In this document: positions 52,191-61,249 of the stretch, piece by piece
Position numbering within the stretch: the first letter of the stretch is position 1
Layout: each line of letters begins with the position of its first letter
NCBI GenBank assembly: GCA_019192445.1
Contig: JAHCMK010000001.1
Coordinates: forward strand, 124,001 to 188,000
Direction: 5' to 3'
DNA: 64,000 nt
Source: Oceanococcus sp. HetDA_MAG_MS8
GTDB lineage: Bacteria > Pseudomonadota > Gammaproteobacteria > Nevskiales > Oceanococcaceae
Notes under the pieces: model-generated
The model's input: the letters and a program-made list of their open reading frames with translations, nothing else
Databases searched by the model: none
Told to the model about the DNA's origin: nothing
Made by a program: the position numbers and the translations under genes

Positions 52191-54926
52191 ATGGCCCAAC
52201 GCTCTTTGGGTCATGTTGTGGTGCGCTATCAGCGCTGGCTGCTGAGCAGCGTGGCGTTGCTGACTGTGCTCGCTCTGGCCAGCTTATTGACCTTTGAAGG
52301 GCAGCAGTTGGGCACGCGCCTGCGCATTGATCCAGCCGTGGATCGTTTGCTCGATCCCAACGACCCTGAGCGGGATTTTCAGCGGCAGATGGAGGCCTTA
52401 TTCGCCGAGCGCGATCCGGTCATTCTGGCGGTGGGCGAGTTCCCGGTCTTGACCAGCCAAGGGCTGGCCACGGTGGAAGCCATTCATGAGCGTCTGCAGG
52501 GCTTAAGCCAGATTCGCGAAGTGCGTTCCTTAGCCAATGCACCTTTGGCCCGCGATGATGCGGACGGAAGCTTGCTGTTAGATCCAGTGACCCGTCATCC
52601 CGCTGGGTCTAAAGCGCAGCAAGAGGCCCTGCGGGCGGCGATTCAAGCGAACCCGCTGCTCGGCGAGCAGCTCTTATCCGACGATGCCCAAACCGCAGCA
52701 TTTGTCTTGGAGTTTGCGCAACCTCCGGAGGACGCATTTGCTGCTGAGGACCTAATAGGACTGTTAAAGGCGACGGTGCGAGAGAGCGCGCCGGAGCTGG
52801 ATGTTTGGATCACCGGCGCAGCGCCGATTAAGGTGGCAGTGACCCAAGCCGTAGCCGCGCAGTTTGTGTGGTTGATTCCCTTGGTGTTGGGACTCACTGG
52901 GCTGATCACCATGCTGGCCTTTCGCAGTGTGCGAGGCGCTTTGCTGACCTTGGCGATGGTGGGCACAGCGCTGGTGTGGGTGCTGGCCTTGATGGTCTGG
53001 ATGGATACCCCTTTAACACTCGTCAGCGCCATCATGCCGCCGGTGGTGATCACCCTGGGCTTGGCCTATGCCATGCACGCGCAGTCCGATTTTTTGGTCC
53101 GCCGCATGCGCCATCCCGATGTGGATATGGACCAAGCCACGGCGGCGTCCATTGATCATCTCCGTCTACCCTTGCTGCTGACGGCGGTGACGACTATGGC
53201 CGGTCTACTGGCCCTGCTGCTCAACCCCTTGTTGGCAGTGCGGGAATTTGCCTTGTTCTCGGCTTTAGGCGTTGCCATCGATGCGGTCTTGGCCTTGTGC
53301 GTGCTGCCGTTGTTGCTGGCCAAGGTCAACTGTCGTCCGGTGCGTTTGGCGCACCAAGACCGGTTTGATCGGGTCGCGAATACCTTTGCGGCCTTTGCAC
53401 TCAAGCATCGTCGACTCATTGTCTTTCTGGGCGTGGGGATATTGCTGGCCGGTTTGCTGAGTTTGTCTCGGCTGGAGGTGGGCACGAACTATGTGCGCAG
53501 CTTCTCTGCCGGCCATCCGGTGCGTACGGACTTCGAGACCATCAATAGCAAATTGGCCGGGGTCAACGTTTTTTCCATTGTCTTGGAAGGCTTTGTAGCC
53601 GACACCTTTGTAGAGCCAGACATTCTTCGTTCCGTTCAGGTTCTACAGGCGTGGTTGGAGCAGCAGCCTGAAGTGGGCACTAGCTTGTCCGTGGTTGATC
53701 ATCTGCAGGTGATTCGACGCAGCCTGGGGGACAGCGTTGACGAAGCGGCGCAGATCCCAGATTCGGCAGCCGTGGTTAAACAGCTCTTACTCTTTGGGGG
53801 CGGAGCGGAGCTGCACCAGGTCGTCGATCGGCGCTTGGCGACGGCACGCATCGTGGTGCGTAGTTATGAAGATAACTCCGCAGCTATTGCCAGTTTATTG
53901 GAACGTTTGCAGCCGCAGCTGGACAAACTTCCGCGCCGCCTAGAGTGGCGTTTGGCCGGCGACTCAGTGCTTTTGACTAAGACCGTTGGGGAGATTGTCT
54001 CCGGTCAATGGTTGACTGTCGGCGTGGCAGCTCTTGTGATCTTCGCCGTGCTTGCCGCGTTATTTACCTCCTGGCGGGTAGCGGCGATGGCGATGCTGCC
54101 GAATTTAATGCCAGTGGCGGTGTACTACGGATTGTTGGCGGCGTTGAATATTCCACTCAACCCCACAACCAGCCTCATCGCCTGCATTGTGCTGGGCGTC
54201 GCCGTGGATGACACCATCCACTTTTTGGTGCGGTTTAACGCGGCCTCCAGGCAGTTGGCCGATGAAGCGCAGGCTGTAGCTGTGGCCCTGCGCGGAGTGC
54301 TGCGGCCGGTGACCTTTACAACCGTGGCGCTGTGCGCCGGCTTTGCTTGTTTGGCGTTGTCGCCTTTGCAAAATCAAGTGCAGTTTGGTTTGTTGGCCGC
54401 TGCAACCCTGGCTTTTGCCTGGGTGAGTGATGTGTTGTTTACCCCGGCCTTGGGTTCTGGGGTGCGCTTGGTGACCCTCTGGGATGTACTTCGATTGGAT
54501 CTGGGCGCCGATCCGCAGCATTCCATTCCCTTGTTCGCCGGCTTGAGCGGCCGTCAGGCTAGAACTTTCGCCCTGATGTCGCGTCTGATTGAAGTGCCGG
54601 CGGGTGAGCGTGTGATTGCCGAAGGCGATGTGGCTGAAGATATCTATGTCATCATCGATGGGCAATTGCGGGCTTACCTGGAGCGCGACGAGGGTGAGCG
54701 TGAATTGTCCATCATGAGTCGTGGAACGGTTATGGGCGAAGTGGGCTATTTTGGCCAACGCCGCACTGCCAGCGTGCGTAGCCTGACTCCGGCTAGGCTG
54801 TTGTTGTTCAACGGCACAGATTTGGATATTTTGCGCGCCCGATATCCGCGCATAGCAGCCACGGTGTATCGGAATTTGAATCTGACGCAGGCTCAGCGTT
54901 TGGCCAACATGGCCAAGATGATCTGA
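52191..54926 (+). CDS. RND/MMPL-family permease with C-terminal cyclic-nucleotide-binding domain
   Basis: A 911-residue inner-membrane protein. Residues 1-765 are an MMPL/hopanoid-exporter type RND permease: TM1 (about 17-34), a periplasmic loop, five helices (LIPLVLGLTGLITMLAFRS to LALCVLPLLLAK), then a second repeat (LIVFLGVGILLAGL, periplasmic loop, GVAVDDTIHFL). Residues about 781-895 are a CNB domain: FAGLSGRQ, VPAGERVIAEGD, YVIIDGQLRAYL, with the phosphate-binding cassette GEVGYF-GQRRTAS (Glu850, Arg858) intact. A cytosolic CNB on an RND pump is unusual; in this operon it lies downstream of a cyclase-domain protein, suggesting nucleotide-gated transport. The ATG follows the LolA-like stop by 2 bp. 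Confidence 0.93.
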   Translation: MAQRSLGHVVVRYQRWLLSSVALLTVLALASLLTFEGQQLGTRLRIDPAVDRLLDPNDPERDFQRQMEALFAERDPVILAVGEFPVLTSQGLATVEAIHERLQGLSQIREVRSLANAPLARDDADGSLLLDPVTRHPAGSKAQQEALRAAIQANPLLGEQLLSDDAQTAAFVLEFAQPPEDAFAAEDLIGLLKATVRESAPELDVWITGAAPIKVAVTQAVAAQFVWLIPLVLGLTGLITMLAFRSVRGALLTLAMVGTALVWVLALMVWMDTPLTLVSAIMPPVVITLGLAYAMHAQSDFLVRRMRHPDVDMDQATAASIDHLRLPLLLTAVTTMAGLLALLLNPLLAVREFALFSALGVAIDAVLALCVLPLLLAKVNCRPVRLAHQDRFDRVANTFAAFALKHRRLIVFLGVGILLAGLLSLSRLEVGTNYVRSFSAGHPVRTDFETINSKLAGVNVFSIVLEGFVADTFVEPDILRSVQVLQAWLEQQPEVGTSLSVVDHLQVIRRSLGDSVDEAAQIPDSAAVVKQLLLFGGGAELHQVVDRRLATARIVVRSYEDNSAAIASLLERLQPQLDKLPRRLEWRLAGDSVLLTKTVGEIVSGQWLTVGVAALVIFAVLAALFTSWRVAAMAMLPNLMPVAVYYGLLAALNIPLNPTTSLIACIVLGVAVDDTIHFLVRFNAASRQLADEAQAVAVALRGVLRPVTFTTVALCAGFACLALSPLQNQVQFGLLAAATLAFAWVSDVLFTPALGSGVRLVTLWDVLRLDLGADPQHSIPLFAGLSGRQARTFALMSRLIEVPAGERVIAEGDVAEDIYVIIDGQLRAYLERDEGERELSIMSRGTVMGEVGYFGQRRTASVRSLTPARLLLFNGTDLDILRARYPRIAATVYRNLNLTQAQRLANMAKMI

Positions 54927-54967
54927 GCGCTGCTGTCACCAGCACAGGCACCAAGAGGAGATGCCGA

Positions 54968-55723
54968 GTGAGAATAAGGGGATGGGCCTTAGGGCTTTGC
55001 TTAAGTGGAAGCCTGGCTTCGCTGGCCTGGGCGCAGTCGGTACAGGAGGTCGAGTCGGCCCTGCAGGCCCAGTCGCGGCAAGCGGCTTTGTCACAAGACG
55101 AGATCGACCAACTGGACGATGCCACCCGGCAAGCCTTGCTGAAGTATCGGGCGGCTTTACTGCGTGCCGAGCAGCTGCGGCTTTACCAAAAACAGTTGCA
55201 GGCGCAAGCGCAAACACAACAGCAACGGTTGGCGGAACTGGAGCAGGCGCTGGAAAGAGTGGAGGCCACCAAAGCCGACATGGTTCCGGTTTTGGTGCGG
55301 ATGGCAGAGGCACTGGAGGAGTTTGTTGCCGCCGATCAGCCCTTTCAACGTGATCAGCGCGAGGCTCGAGTCGCCGGCGTGCGTGACTTATTAGCCGACC
55401 CTGATGCGGCCCTGGCCGAACAGTACCGCGGCGTTTACGCAGCGTGGCAGGCCGAAGCCGACTTGGGGCGCCAGCTAGGCGCCGAACGCGTCAATCTTCC
55501 CGGGGCAGCAGCGGGACAATTGGTGGATTTGGTTGCCGTGGGTCGCCTGGCCTTATATGCCCTGTCATTAGATGGGTCTATGGCTTGGCAATGGCAAGCC
55601 CAGCGCAAGCGCTTCACCCCGCTGCCGCAAGCGGCGGTACCCTCCCTGCAGAAGGCACTACGAGTGGCCCAGGAGCAAGCCGCCCCGAGTCTGCTAACGC
55701 TTCCCGAGGGGCTCACACTATGA
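54968..55723 (+). CDS. DUF3450 coiled-coil periplasmic protein (TonB2 cluster)
   Basis: A 251-residue exported protein: signal peptide ending at AWAQS (residue 23), a long coiled coil (about 70-115, KYRAALLRAEQLRLYQKQL and so on) and the DUF3450 signature QPFQRDQREARVAGVRDLL with a C-terminal ALYALSLDG-SMAWQW. DUF3450 genes lead TonB2-type clusters in Vibrio and Shewanella, just before ttpC. The start is GTG 54968 behind AGAGGAG; an ATG start is not in frame. The end overlaps the next start (ATGA). Its role is unknown; binding to TtpC is a reasonable guess. Confidence 0.88.
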   Translation: MRIRGWALGLCLSGSLASLAWAQSVQEVESALQAQSRQAALSQDEIDQLDDATRQALLKYRAALLRAEQLRLYQKQLQAQAQTQQQRLAELEQALERVEATKADMVPVLVRMAEALEEFVAADQPFQRDQREARVAGVRDLLADPDAALAEQYRGVYAAWQAEADLGRQLGAERVNLPGAAAGQLVDLVAVGRLALYALSLDGSMAWQWQAQRKRFTPLPQAAVPSLQKALRVAQEQAAPSLLTLPEGLTL

Positions 55724-57096
55724 GCCGCGTTCACCAGTTTGGCCGTGGGATGACGCTGTTCGTCATGCTCGGCGGCATTGCCCTTTCTAGCCTGACCCCA
55801 GCGGCGGCCTCTGAGCTTCAGAGCCTGCTGGACAGCGTCCGTGCAGATGCCCGTCAGCAGTCCGCCCAGCAAAGCGAGCGTGAGCGCGCCTTTGTCCGTC
55901 GCAAACAGGAGCAGCAGGCCTTATTGGCCCAAGCTCAGCGACAGGTACGCCAGGCCGAGTCGGAGGTCGAAGCCTTGCGCCAAAAAATTGCGGCGCAGGG
56001 ACGCAAGATCGAGGCTCAGCAAAAGTCGTTGGAGGAACGCAGCGGTGACCTGCAAAGCGTTGCAGCAGTGTTACGCGATGGGGCCACCACAGCCTTGGAG
56101 CAGTTCAACAATTCCCTGGTGACCTTGGATGACCCGCAGCGGTTGGCGCGGATGACGGCGCTCACGCAGGTAGCCGATGTTCCCAGTAGTGAGGAGTTGC
56201 AAACTCTGTGGTTGGAACTGCAGGCCGAGGCTACGGCCCTAGCCAAGACTCAGGAGCTGAATCTGCAGGCCGGAGATGTTCAGGGTGATCTGCAGCCCAT
56301 GCGCGTCACTCGCTATGGGGGATTTGCATTGCGCAGTCAGGATGGTCAGTACCTGCGTTGGCGTGGTGGCCGCAGTGCGCCGGAGTTGATTGCTCGGCAG
56401 CCTAAGCCTGGTTTGGCGGAGCGGGTCGCTGGGGCATCCGTTGAGGGCTTGATTATTGACCCTACGGGCGGCTTGCTGCTGGGTTTGCAGCAGTCCAAAC
56501 CTAGCCTGCGCGAGAGAATTGCCCAAGGTGGTGTGATTGGCTTCGTGATCTTGGGGCTCGGTGCCCTCGGTCTGCTGCTGGGCTTGGTTCAGTGGCTGTA
56601 CTTGCTCGTTGTCGGGGCTAAGGTTAACCGTCAGCTCAAGCAGCCCGGCCAAGCGCAGGCCAACAATCCTTTGGGCCGAGTCTTAGCCTTAAGGCAGAGC
56701 GGGGCGGGGCGGGACTTTTCCTCGCTAGAGCTGGCGGCCGATGAGGCTGTGATGCGCGAAGTTCCGCGGCTAGAACGGCTGCAGGATACGGTGCGTTTGT
56801 TGGCCGCTGTTGCGCCCTTGCTGGGCCTGCTGGGCACGGTGACGGGCATGATCGAAACCTTCCAGGCCATTACCCTGTTTGGAACCGGTGATCCAAAATT
56901 GATGGCCGGTGGAATCTCGCAGGCCTTGATGACAACCGTGTTGGGTCTAGTGGTGGCCGTACCCTTACTGTTCTTACATAGCTTGGTGGTGGCTCGCAGC
57001 CGCAGCATTGTTCAGGTGCTGGATCAGCAAAGTGCCGGCTTATTGGCCGAGCTTCGTGAAGACCAGGCCCAAGTATTGACACCGGAGGTGGCATGA
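55720..57096 (+). CDS. TtpC-like MotA/TolQ/ExbB proton-channel protein with coiled-coil N-terminus
   Basis: A 458-residue inner-membrane protein with an N-terminal signal segment (MTLFVMLGGIALSSLT), a coiled coil (about 45-115, rich in Gln and Arg), and a MotA/TolQ/ExbB domain at about 270-445 with VAPLLGLLGTVTGMIETF and GISQALMTTVLGLVVAVP, the helices that line the proton path. The long periplasmic N-terminal extension distinguishes TtpC-type proteins, which are required by the TonB2 system in Vibrio. ATG 55720 overlaps the DUF3450 stop. The ExbB gene follows with a 4-bp overlap. Confidence 0.9.
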   Translation: MSRVHQFGRGMTLFVMLGGIALSSLTPAAASELQSLLDSVRADARQQSAQQSERERAFVRRKQEQQALLAQAQRQVRQAESEVEALRQKIAAQGRKIEAQQKSLEERSGDLQSVAAVLRDGATTALEQFNNSLVTLDDPQRLARMTALTQVADVPSSEELQTLWLELQAEATALAKTQELNLQAGDVQGDLQPMRVTRYGGFALRSQDGQYLRWRGGRSAPELIARQPKPGLAERVAGASVEGLIIDPTGGLLLGLQQSKPSLRERIAQGGVIGFVILGLGALGLLLGLVQWLYLLVVGAKVNRQLKQPGQAQANNPLGRVLALRQSGAGRDFSSLELAADEAVMREVPRLERLQDTVRLLAAVAPLLGLLGTVTGMIETFQAITLFGTGDPKLMAGGISQALMTTVLGLVVAVPLLFLHSLVVARSRSIVQVLDQQSAGLLAELREDQAQVLTPEVA

Positions 57097-57605
57097 ACCC
57101 TTTGGTGTCTGTGGCGACCTTAGTGGACCGCGGCGGGCCCTTGCTGCCAGCCTTGTTCCTCACTGCAACAGTGCTCTTCGTGTTGGTCTTCGAGCGTTAC
57201 TGGGAACTGTGGTTGGCATGGCCGAGGCTACGCCGACGCTGGGTGCAGGCCTGGCAGCAGCGTGGCGAGCGCGGTACGCAAGCGGCTCACCGGGTGCGCG
57301 AGGCGCTTATCTCAAAGGCCGCATTGCGTTTGGAGTCCAGCCTGCCTGTGCTCACTGCATTGGTCGCCATTTGCCCGCTCTTGGGTTTGTTGGGGACGGT
57401 CACCGGCATGATGTCCGTTTTTGATGTGATGGCGGTTGCCGGCACTGCCGAGCCGCGGGCTATGGCGGCAGGCATTTCTCGTGCAACTCTGCCCACCATG
57501 GCGGGCATGGTGATTGCCCTGCCGGGATTGTTTTTTCTGACCCGGCTGCGAAGCAGTGTCCGCCGTGCGGTGCATGCCTTCGCCGACTCTTTGGACTTCG
57601 ACTGA
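57093..57605 (+). CDS. exbB: ExbB-type proton channel subunit
   Basis: A 170-residue member of the MotA/TolQ/ExbB family: N-terminal TM (LLPALFLTATVLFVLVF), then LVAICPLLGLLGTVTGMMSVFDVM and GISRATLPTMAGMVIALPGLFFL. It is shorter than the TtpC-like neighbour and lacks the coiled coil, matching ExbB2. With ExbD it uses proton flow to energise TonB. ATGA overlap with the gene before; its TGA and the ExbD ATG share a base. Confidence 0.93.
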   Translation: MNPLVSVATLVDRGGPLLPALFLTATVLFVLVFERYWELWLAWPRLRRRWVQAWQQRGERGTQAAHRVREALISKAALRLESSLPVLTALVAICPLLGLLGTVTGMMSVFDVMAVAGTAEPRAMAAGISRATLPTMAGMVIALPGLFFLTRLRSSVRRAVHAFADSLDFD

Positions 57606-58009
57606 TGGCATCTCGACGTCATGATCGCCGTGAAGCCGAGCAGGGGGTGGACCTCACGCCTATGCTCGATATCGTCTTCATCTTGCTCATCTTCTTCATC
57701 GTGACGACCAGCTTTGTCCGCGAGGCCGGCGTGGAGGTGAATCGGCCCCAAGCGGCAAGTGCGCAAAAGCAGGCTGCGACGAGTATTTATGTTGCGGTGA
57801 CGCCCGAGGGCGAGATTTGGGTAGACCGGCGTCAGGTGCGCTTGGCGGGGCTGCGTGCTGCGGTGGCGCGTATTCGGTTGGAGAACCCGGAAGCCACTGG
57901 CGTCATCCAGGCGGATGCCGATGCTCGGCACGGGCTGGTGGTGGCAGTGATGGATGAGCTGCGCTTAGCCGGTGTGCGTGAGATCGCTGTGGCGGCTGAC
58001 GGGCCCTGA
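57605..58009 (+). CDS. exbD: ExbD-type TonB energiser
   Basis: A 134-residue single-TM protein of the ExbD/TolR family: a basic cytosolic N-terminus (ASRRHDRREAEQG), VDLTPMLDIVFILLIFFIVTTSF with the proton-carrying Asp in PMLDIVF, and a periplasmic domain ending VMDELRLAGVREIAVAA. The first base of its ATG is the last base of the exbB stop. Together with the two ExbB-like proteins it forms the motor of the TonB2-type system. Confidence 0.94.
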   Translation: MASRRHDRREAEQGVDLTPMLDIVFILLIFFIVTTSFVREAGVEVNRPQAASAQKQAATSIYVAVTPEGEIWVDRRQVRLAGLRAAVARIRLENPEATGVIQADADARHGLVVAVMDELRLAGVREIAVAADGP

Positions 58010-58010
58010 T

Positions 58011-58679
58011 ATGCGTTGGTTGACGCTGCCTGTACTCGCCGTCCTGGCTGTGTTTGGCCTGTTTTGGCTGATGCACTGGTTGGTGCTGCCGCCAGAGGGG
58101 GCTGCCACGCAGGACGCCGATCAAGCTTTGATCACCGTGGCACCGCCGCCGCCGGATACTCCGGAGCAGGATGCGGCCAGCAGTGAGCCTGTGGAAGCGC
58201 CCCCAGCGCCGCCGCAAATGCCAGCGATAGCGATGACCATGGATGTGGCCATGCCCGTCGATATGCCCACATCGGATGTGAGCGAGCTGAGATTGGCGGA
58301 ACCCACGGTAGAGGTGGGTGGCAGTGCGGTGGGTTTGGAGGGGTTTGGCGGCTTTGCCCCTGGCCGAGCCGGGCGCGGCAGCGGGCGCGGGCAGCGCATC
58401 AATGGCGACACGCTCGTGCCCTTATCGACAGCGCGACCGCAAATTCCCAGGGAGGCCTTTGAGGCGGGGATTGAGGGTTGGGTGGAGGTGGTGTTCTACG
58501 TCACGGCGCAAGGGCGAGTCACCAATATTCGTATTGTGGACGCCGAGCCCAAGGGCGTATTTGAAGCCGCCATGGTTGCCTCGGTGAAACATTGGATTTA
58601 CCCACAGTCGGCTGGTGCCCGTGAGGTTCAACAACGCTTTGAGTTCAAGCTTGAAGACTATCAATACAACTGGAATTGA
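58011..58679 (+). CDS. tonB: TonB-family energy-transducing protein
   Basis: A 222-residue protein with an N-terminal TM (LTLPVLAVLAVFGLFWLMHWLV), a short Pro-rich linker (APPPPDTPEQ, PPAPPQMP; much shorter than in E. coli TonB), a Gly/Arg-rich segment (GRAGRGSGRGQ) and a C-terminal TonB domain (about 140-222; PQIPREAFEAGIEGWVEVVF, IVDAEPKGVFEAAMVASVKHW). No TonB-dependent receptor gene is in the window. ATG 58011 lies one base after the exbD stop. The stop overlaps a TTG that could start the next gene. Confidence 0.92.
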   Translation: MRWLTLPVLAVLAVFGLFWLMHWLVLPPEGAATQDADQALITVAPPPPDTPEQDAASSEPVEAPPAPPQMPAIAMTMDVAMPVDMPTSDVSELRLAEPTVEVGGSAVGLEGFGGFAPGRAGRGSGRGQRINGDTLVPLSTARPQIPREAFEAGIEGWVEVVFYVTAQGRVTNIRIVDAEPKGVFEAAMVASVKHWIYPQSAGAREVQQRFEFKLEDYQYNWN

Positions 58680-58726
58680 GTGGGTGCAGCGCACCCCTGT
58701 CAGGCATGCCAAGGGATTTGGCTGTC

Positions 58727-61249
58727 ATGACTAGCCATGGGTATACGCAGATTTTGGGGCCTGCCTTGCTGCTGTTGGTGGCGTTGTTTCCCCCGGTTGT
58801 GTGCGGGCAGCAGTATCGCAGTGAGGCCAAGGGCATCTCGCAAAGCGAAATCGACAAGGCCGAGCGGGGCTATGACGCCGAGGCGGCGTTGCAAACCACC
58901 ACCGATCCCTATGCGCGCAGCATGCTACTGGCGCAAATTGCTGCGGAGGCGGCGGCGCAGGGAGACCCAGAGCAGGCTTATGCCCGCATACAGCAGGCCT
59001 TGGAGTTGGATGCTTTGTCCGGCTTTGCTCAGCAGCAGCTGCGTCAGCAAGCAGGCTTGCTGGCGGCGCGCTTGGGCAAAGACTTGGAGGTCATTCGTCT
59101 ATTAAAAGGAGCCAACGATCCGGTGGCTATACGCCAACTGGTAGCGGCTTATGCGCGCAAAAAACGCTGGCGTGAGGCGGCGTCTGCGGTGAGTCAGTTA
59201 CTCGACCAGGCCAAACCCAGCACTGATGATCGTTTGTTAGACGCACAGGTCGCTGCGGGTCTGGGGGATTGGTCTCGGGTTTTGCAGCGCACAGAAGAAG
59301 TGCTCAACGCGCAGCCGCAACTGGCGGCGGCCTGGATGCTGCGTATTCGGGCCCAGCTTCAGCGGGGCCAAATCCAAGCAGCCTTGGCCAGCCGCCGTGC
59401 GGCTTGGCGTCTGCGAGTATTAGTGGGGCCGGAGCAGCGCTTAGGACTGGTTGGCGATTTTGCCAAGGCCGGTGTGCCGCTGGCTGCGGCAAGCTTGTTG
59501 GAGGAGGGCTTGGCTCAAGAGGAGATTGAATCCAACCCCGAACGTCTGGATCAACTGGCAGCACTGTGGCTGCAAGCGCGTGAATATGCGGCGGCTAGGC
59601 CTGTTCTGGAGGAAAGATTGCGCCTGGCGCCTTCCGCTGAGGCATCTTTGCAGTTGGGTCAGATTGCACTCAATGCCGGTGATTGGTCCTTGGCAGCACG
59701 GCACCTGCGCGCCACGCAGCGACTGCCGGATCCGCAGCGCCGCGCGGCCGCAGCCATGTTGTTGGGGCAGGCGGAGTTTCAGTTAGGGCGCACCCAGGCG
59801 GCAGTTCGAGCATTTCAAAACGCCACAGCCCACGCCCGTTATCGTTCCAGCGCCCAGCAATGGCTGGATTATTTACGCAGTGGTGACGCATCCGCCAGCG
59901 CCGTTGCGGGGCAGTCTATTCGGCAAGCAGACGCCGTGCGTCAACGGGGTCAGCGGCTCAGCGGGCTGGGCGCTAATCGCCGTCAGCAGCCACAGGTTCA
60001 GGGCTTTACCCCAGTGGGCGCTCAGGCTCCCGGAAATGCCGAAGGTCAAATTCCAGCATGGACCGGCGGCCTACCGAGCACGCAGGAGGTCGGTGACAAC
60101 CCTTTCGCCGACGAGCAGCCCTTAGCCGTGGTTCAGGCCGACAATATGGATGATTGGCTGCCGTGGTTATCGGATGGCCACCGGGTCTTGCTGCAGCGCT
60201 ACCCTGAGTTTCGAATGCCGGTGTATCCCAGCCGGCGCAGCGTGGCTTATCCAGATCCCATCTATTCCGCGACACAAAAGAATCGTGGGCGGGCCCGCCT
60301 GCTAGGCTCTGATGCGATCAGCGGGGCGCGTTTAGGTTTTCCGTTTCCGGCGCCGGAGTCCGGGGTGGAGGCGATGTGGAATCACCGCCTGCGCTGGCGC
60401 GGTGAAGCCATGCGCCGAGAATCGAATCAAGCCGTGGTGGGCGGCAATGGCGAGATCCGCAACGTGCTTGTTCAGGGCGAAGAGATTTTGGCCCGTTACG
60501 CCAGCATTGCAGACCCGGCTGATCTCAGCCAGGAAAACATCTTGCTGTATTACCTCACCACGTTTGGCAGCAGTTTGCGGGTGCCAGATTTCACGGTCGT
60601 GGTCCATGAGTCGGCGAACTCTTTGGAACGGGATCGCGCCATTTGGGCCCTACCACGCAGCTATAAAAAGATGTTTCGCATTCCCCCTGTGGGTTATGAC
60701 AATCCTTTCCCGGGGGCAGAAGGGCTGTTCTACATCGATATGGTCGATATGTATAACGGCGCCTTTGATCACTACGATTGGAAGCTCGCAGGCAAGCGCG
60801 AGATGCTCATTGGCTATAACGCCTTCAAGGCTCAGCAATATGGGCCGCGGGCCGGAGCCGATGGCCTATTGCATGCCACGGCTCTGAACTCGGAGGCGTT
60901 GCGCTATGAAATTCACCGGGTGTGGGTAGTGGAGGCGACCGAGCGCGGCGGAAAGAGCCACGCTTTTGGCGTGCGTCGTTTTTACCTGGATGAAGATTCC
61001 TGGAACGTGGTGTTGGTGGAAAACTTCGACCGGGCCGGGCAAATGTGGCGGGTTCAAGAGGGTCATCTGCTGCCCAATCCCGTGATCCAGTCCGCCGATT
61101 GTGCTCCGGTTGTCACCTACGACGTGCAAGACGACAAATACTTTGTCCAGCGTATGACAGCGGATTTCGGTCCAGCGCAAGTGCTGGATCCTCCGCCTAG
61201 CGTGCGCGAGTTCCGCCCCAGCAATGTCAAAAACCGCTATGCCCGTTGA
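58727..61249 (+). CDS. TPR protein fused to DUF1329
   Basis: An 840-residue exported protein. Signal peptide MTSHGYTQILGPALLLLVALF...VVCG; a long TPR-type helical array (about 45-400, repeats such as GDPEQAYARIQQALELD, LAAAWMLRIRAQL, PSAEASLQLGQIALNAGDWSLAARHL); then a DUF1329 domain (about 440-835; QIPAWTGGLP, PVYPSRRSVAYPD, SRLGFPFPAP-type region, WALPRSYKKMFRIPPVGYDNPFPG, MYNGAFDHYDWKLAGKREMLIGYNAF). TPR proteins end TonB2 clusters; DUF1329 proteins usually partner RND permeases and DUF1302 in lipid-type gene sets. Here they are one protein, in the operon that also has an RND permease. The start may instead be ATG 58706 or TTG 58676. Confidence 0.9.
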   Translation: MTSHGYTQILGPALLLLVALFPPVVCGQQYRSEAKGISQSEIDKAERGYDAEAALQTTTDPYARSMLLAQIAAEAAAQGDPEQAYARIQQALELDALSGFAQQQLRQQAGLLAARLGKDLEVIRLLKGANDPVAIRQLVAAYARKKRWREAASAVSQLLDQAKPSTDDRLLDAQVAAGLGDWSRVLQRTEEVLNAQPQLAAAWMLRIRAQLQRGQIQAALASRRAAWRLRVLVGPEQRLGLVGDFAKAGVPLAAASLLEEGLAQEEIESNPERLDQLAALWLQAREYAAARPVLEERLRLAPSAEASLQLGQIALNAGDWSLAARHLRATQRLPDPQRRAAAAMLLGQAEFQLGRTQAAVRAFQNATAHARYRSSAQQWLDYLRSGDASASAVAGQSIRQADAVRQRGQRLSGLGANRRQQPQVQGFTPVGAQAPGNAEGQIPAWTGGLPSTQEVGDNPFADEQPLAVVQADNMDDWLPWLSDGHRVLLQRYPEFRMPVYPSRRSVAYPDPIYSATQKNRGRARLLGSDAISGARLGFPFPAPESGVEAMWNHRLRWRGEAMRRESNQAVVGGNGEIRNVLVQGEEILARYASIADPADLSQENILLYYLTTFGSSLRVPDFTVVVHESANSLERDRAIWALPRSYKKMFRIPPVGYDNPFPGAEGLFYIDMVDMYNGAFDHYDWKLAGKREMLIGYNAFKAQQYGPRAGADGLLHATALNSEALRYEIHRVWVVEATERGGKSHAFGVRRFYLDEDSWNVVLVENFDRAGQMWRVQEGHLLPNPVIQSADCAPVVTYDVQDDKYFVQRMTADFGPAQVLDPPPSVREFRPSNVKNRYAR

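Noticed and set aside
55444-55719. Upstream N-terminal extension of the TtpC-like gene
   Set aside because: It would overlap almost all of the end of DUF3450; ATG 55720 directly precedes a signal peptide and overlaps the DUF3450 stop in the pattern used throughout this operon.
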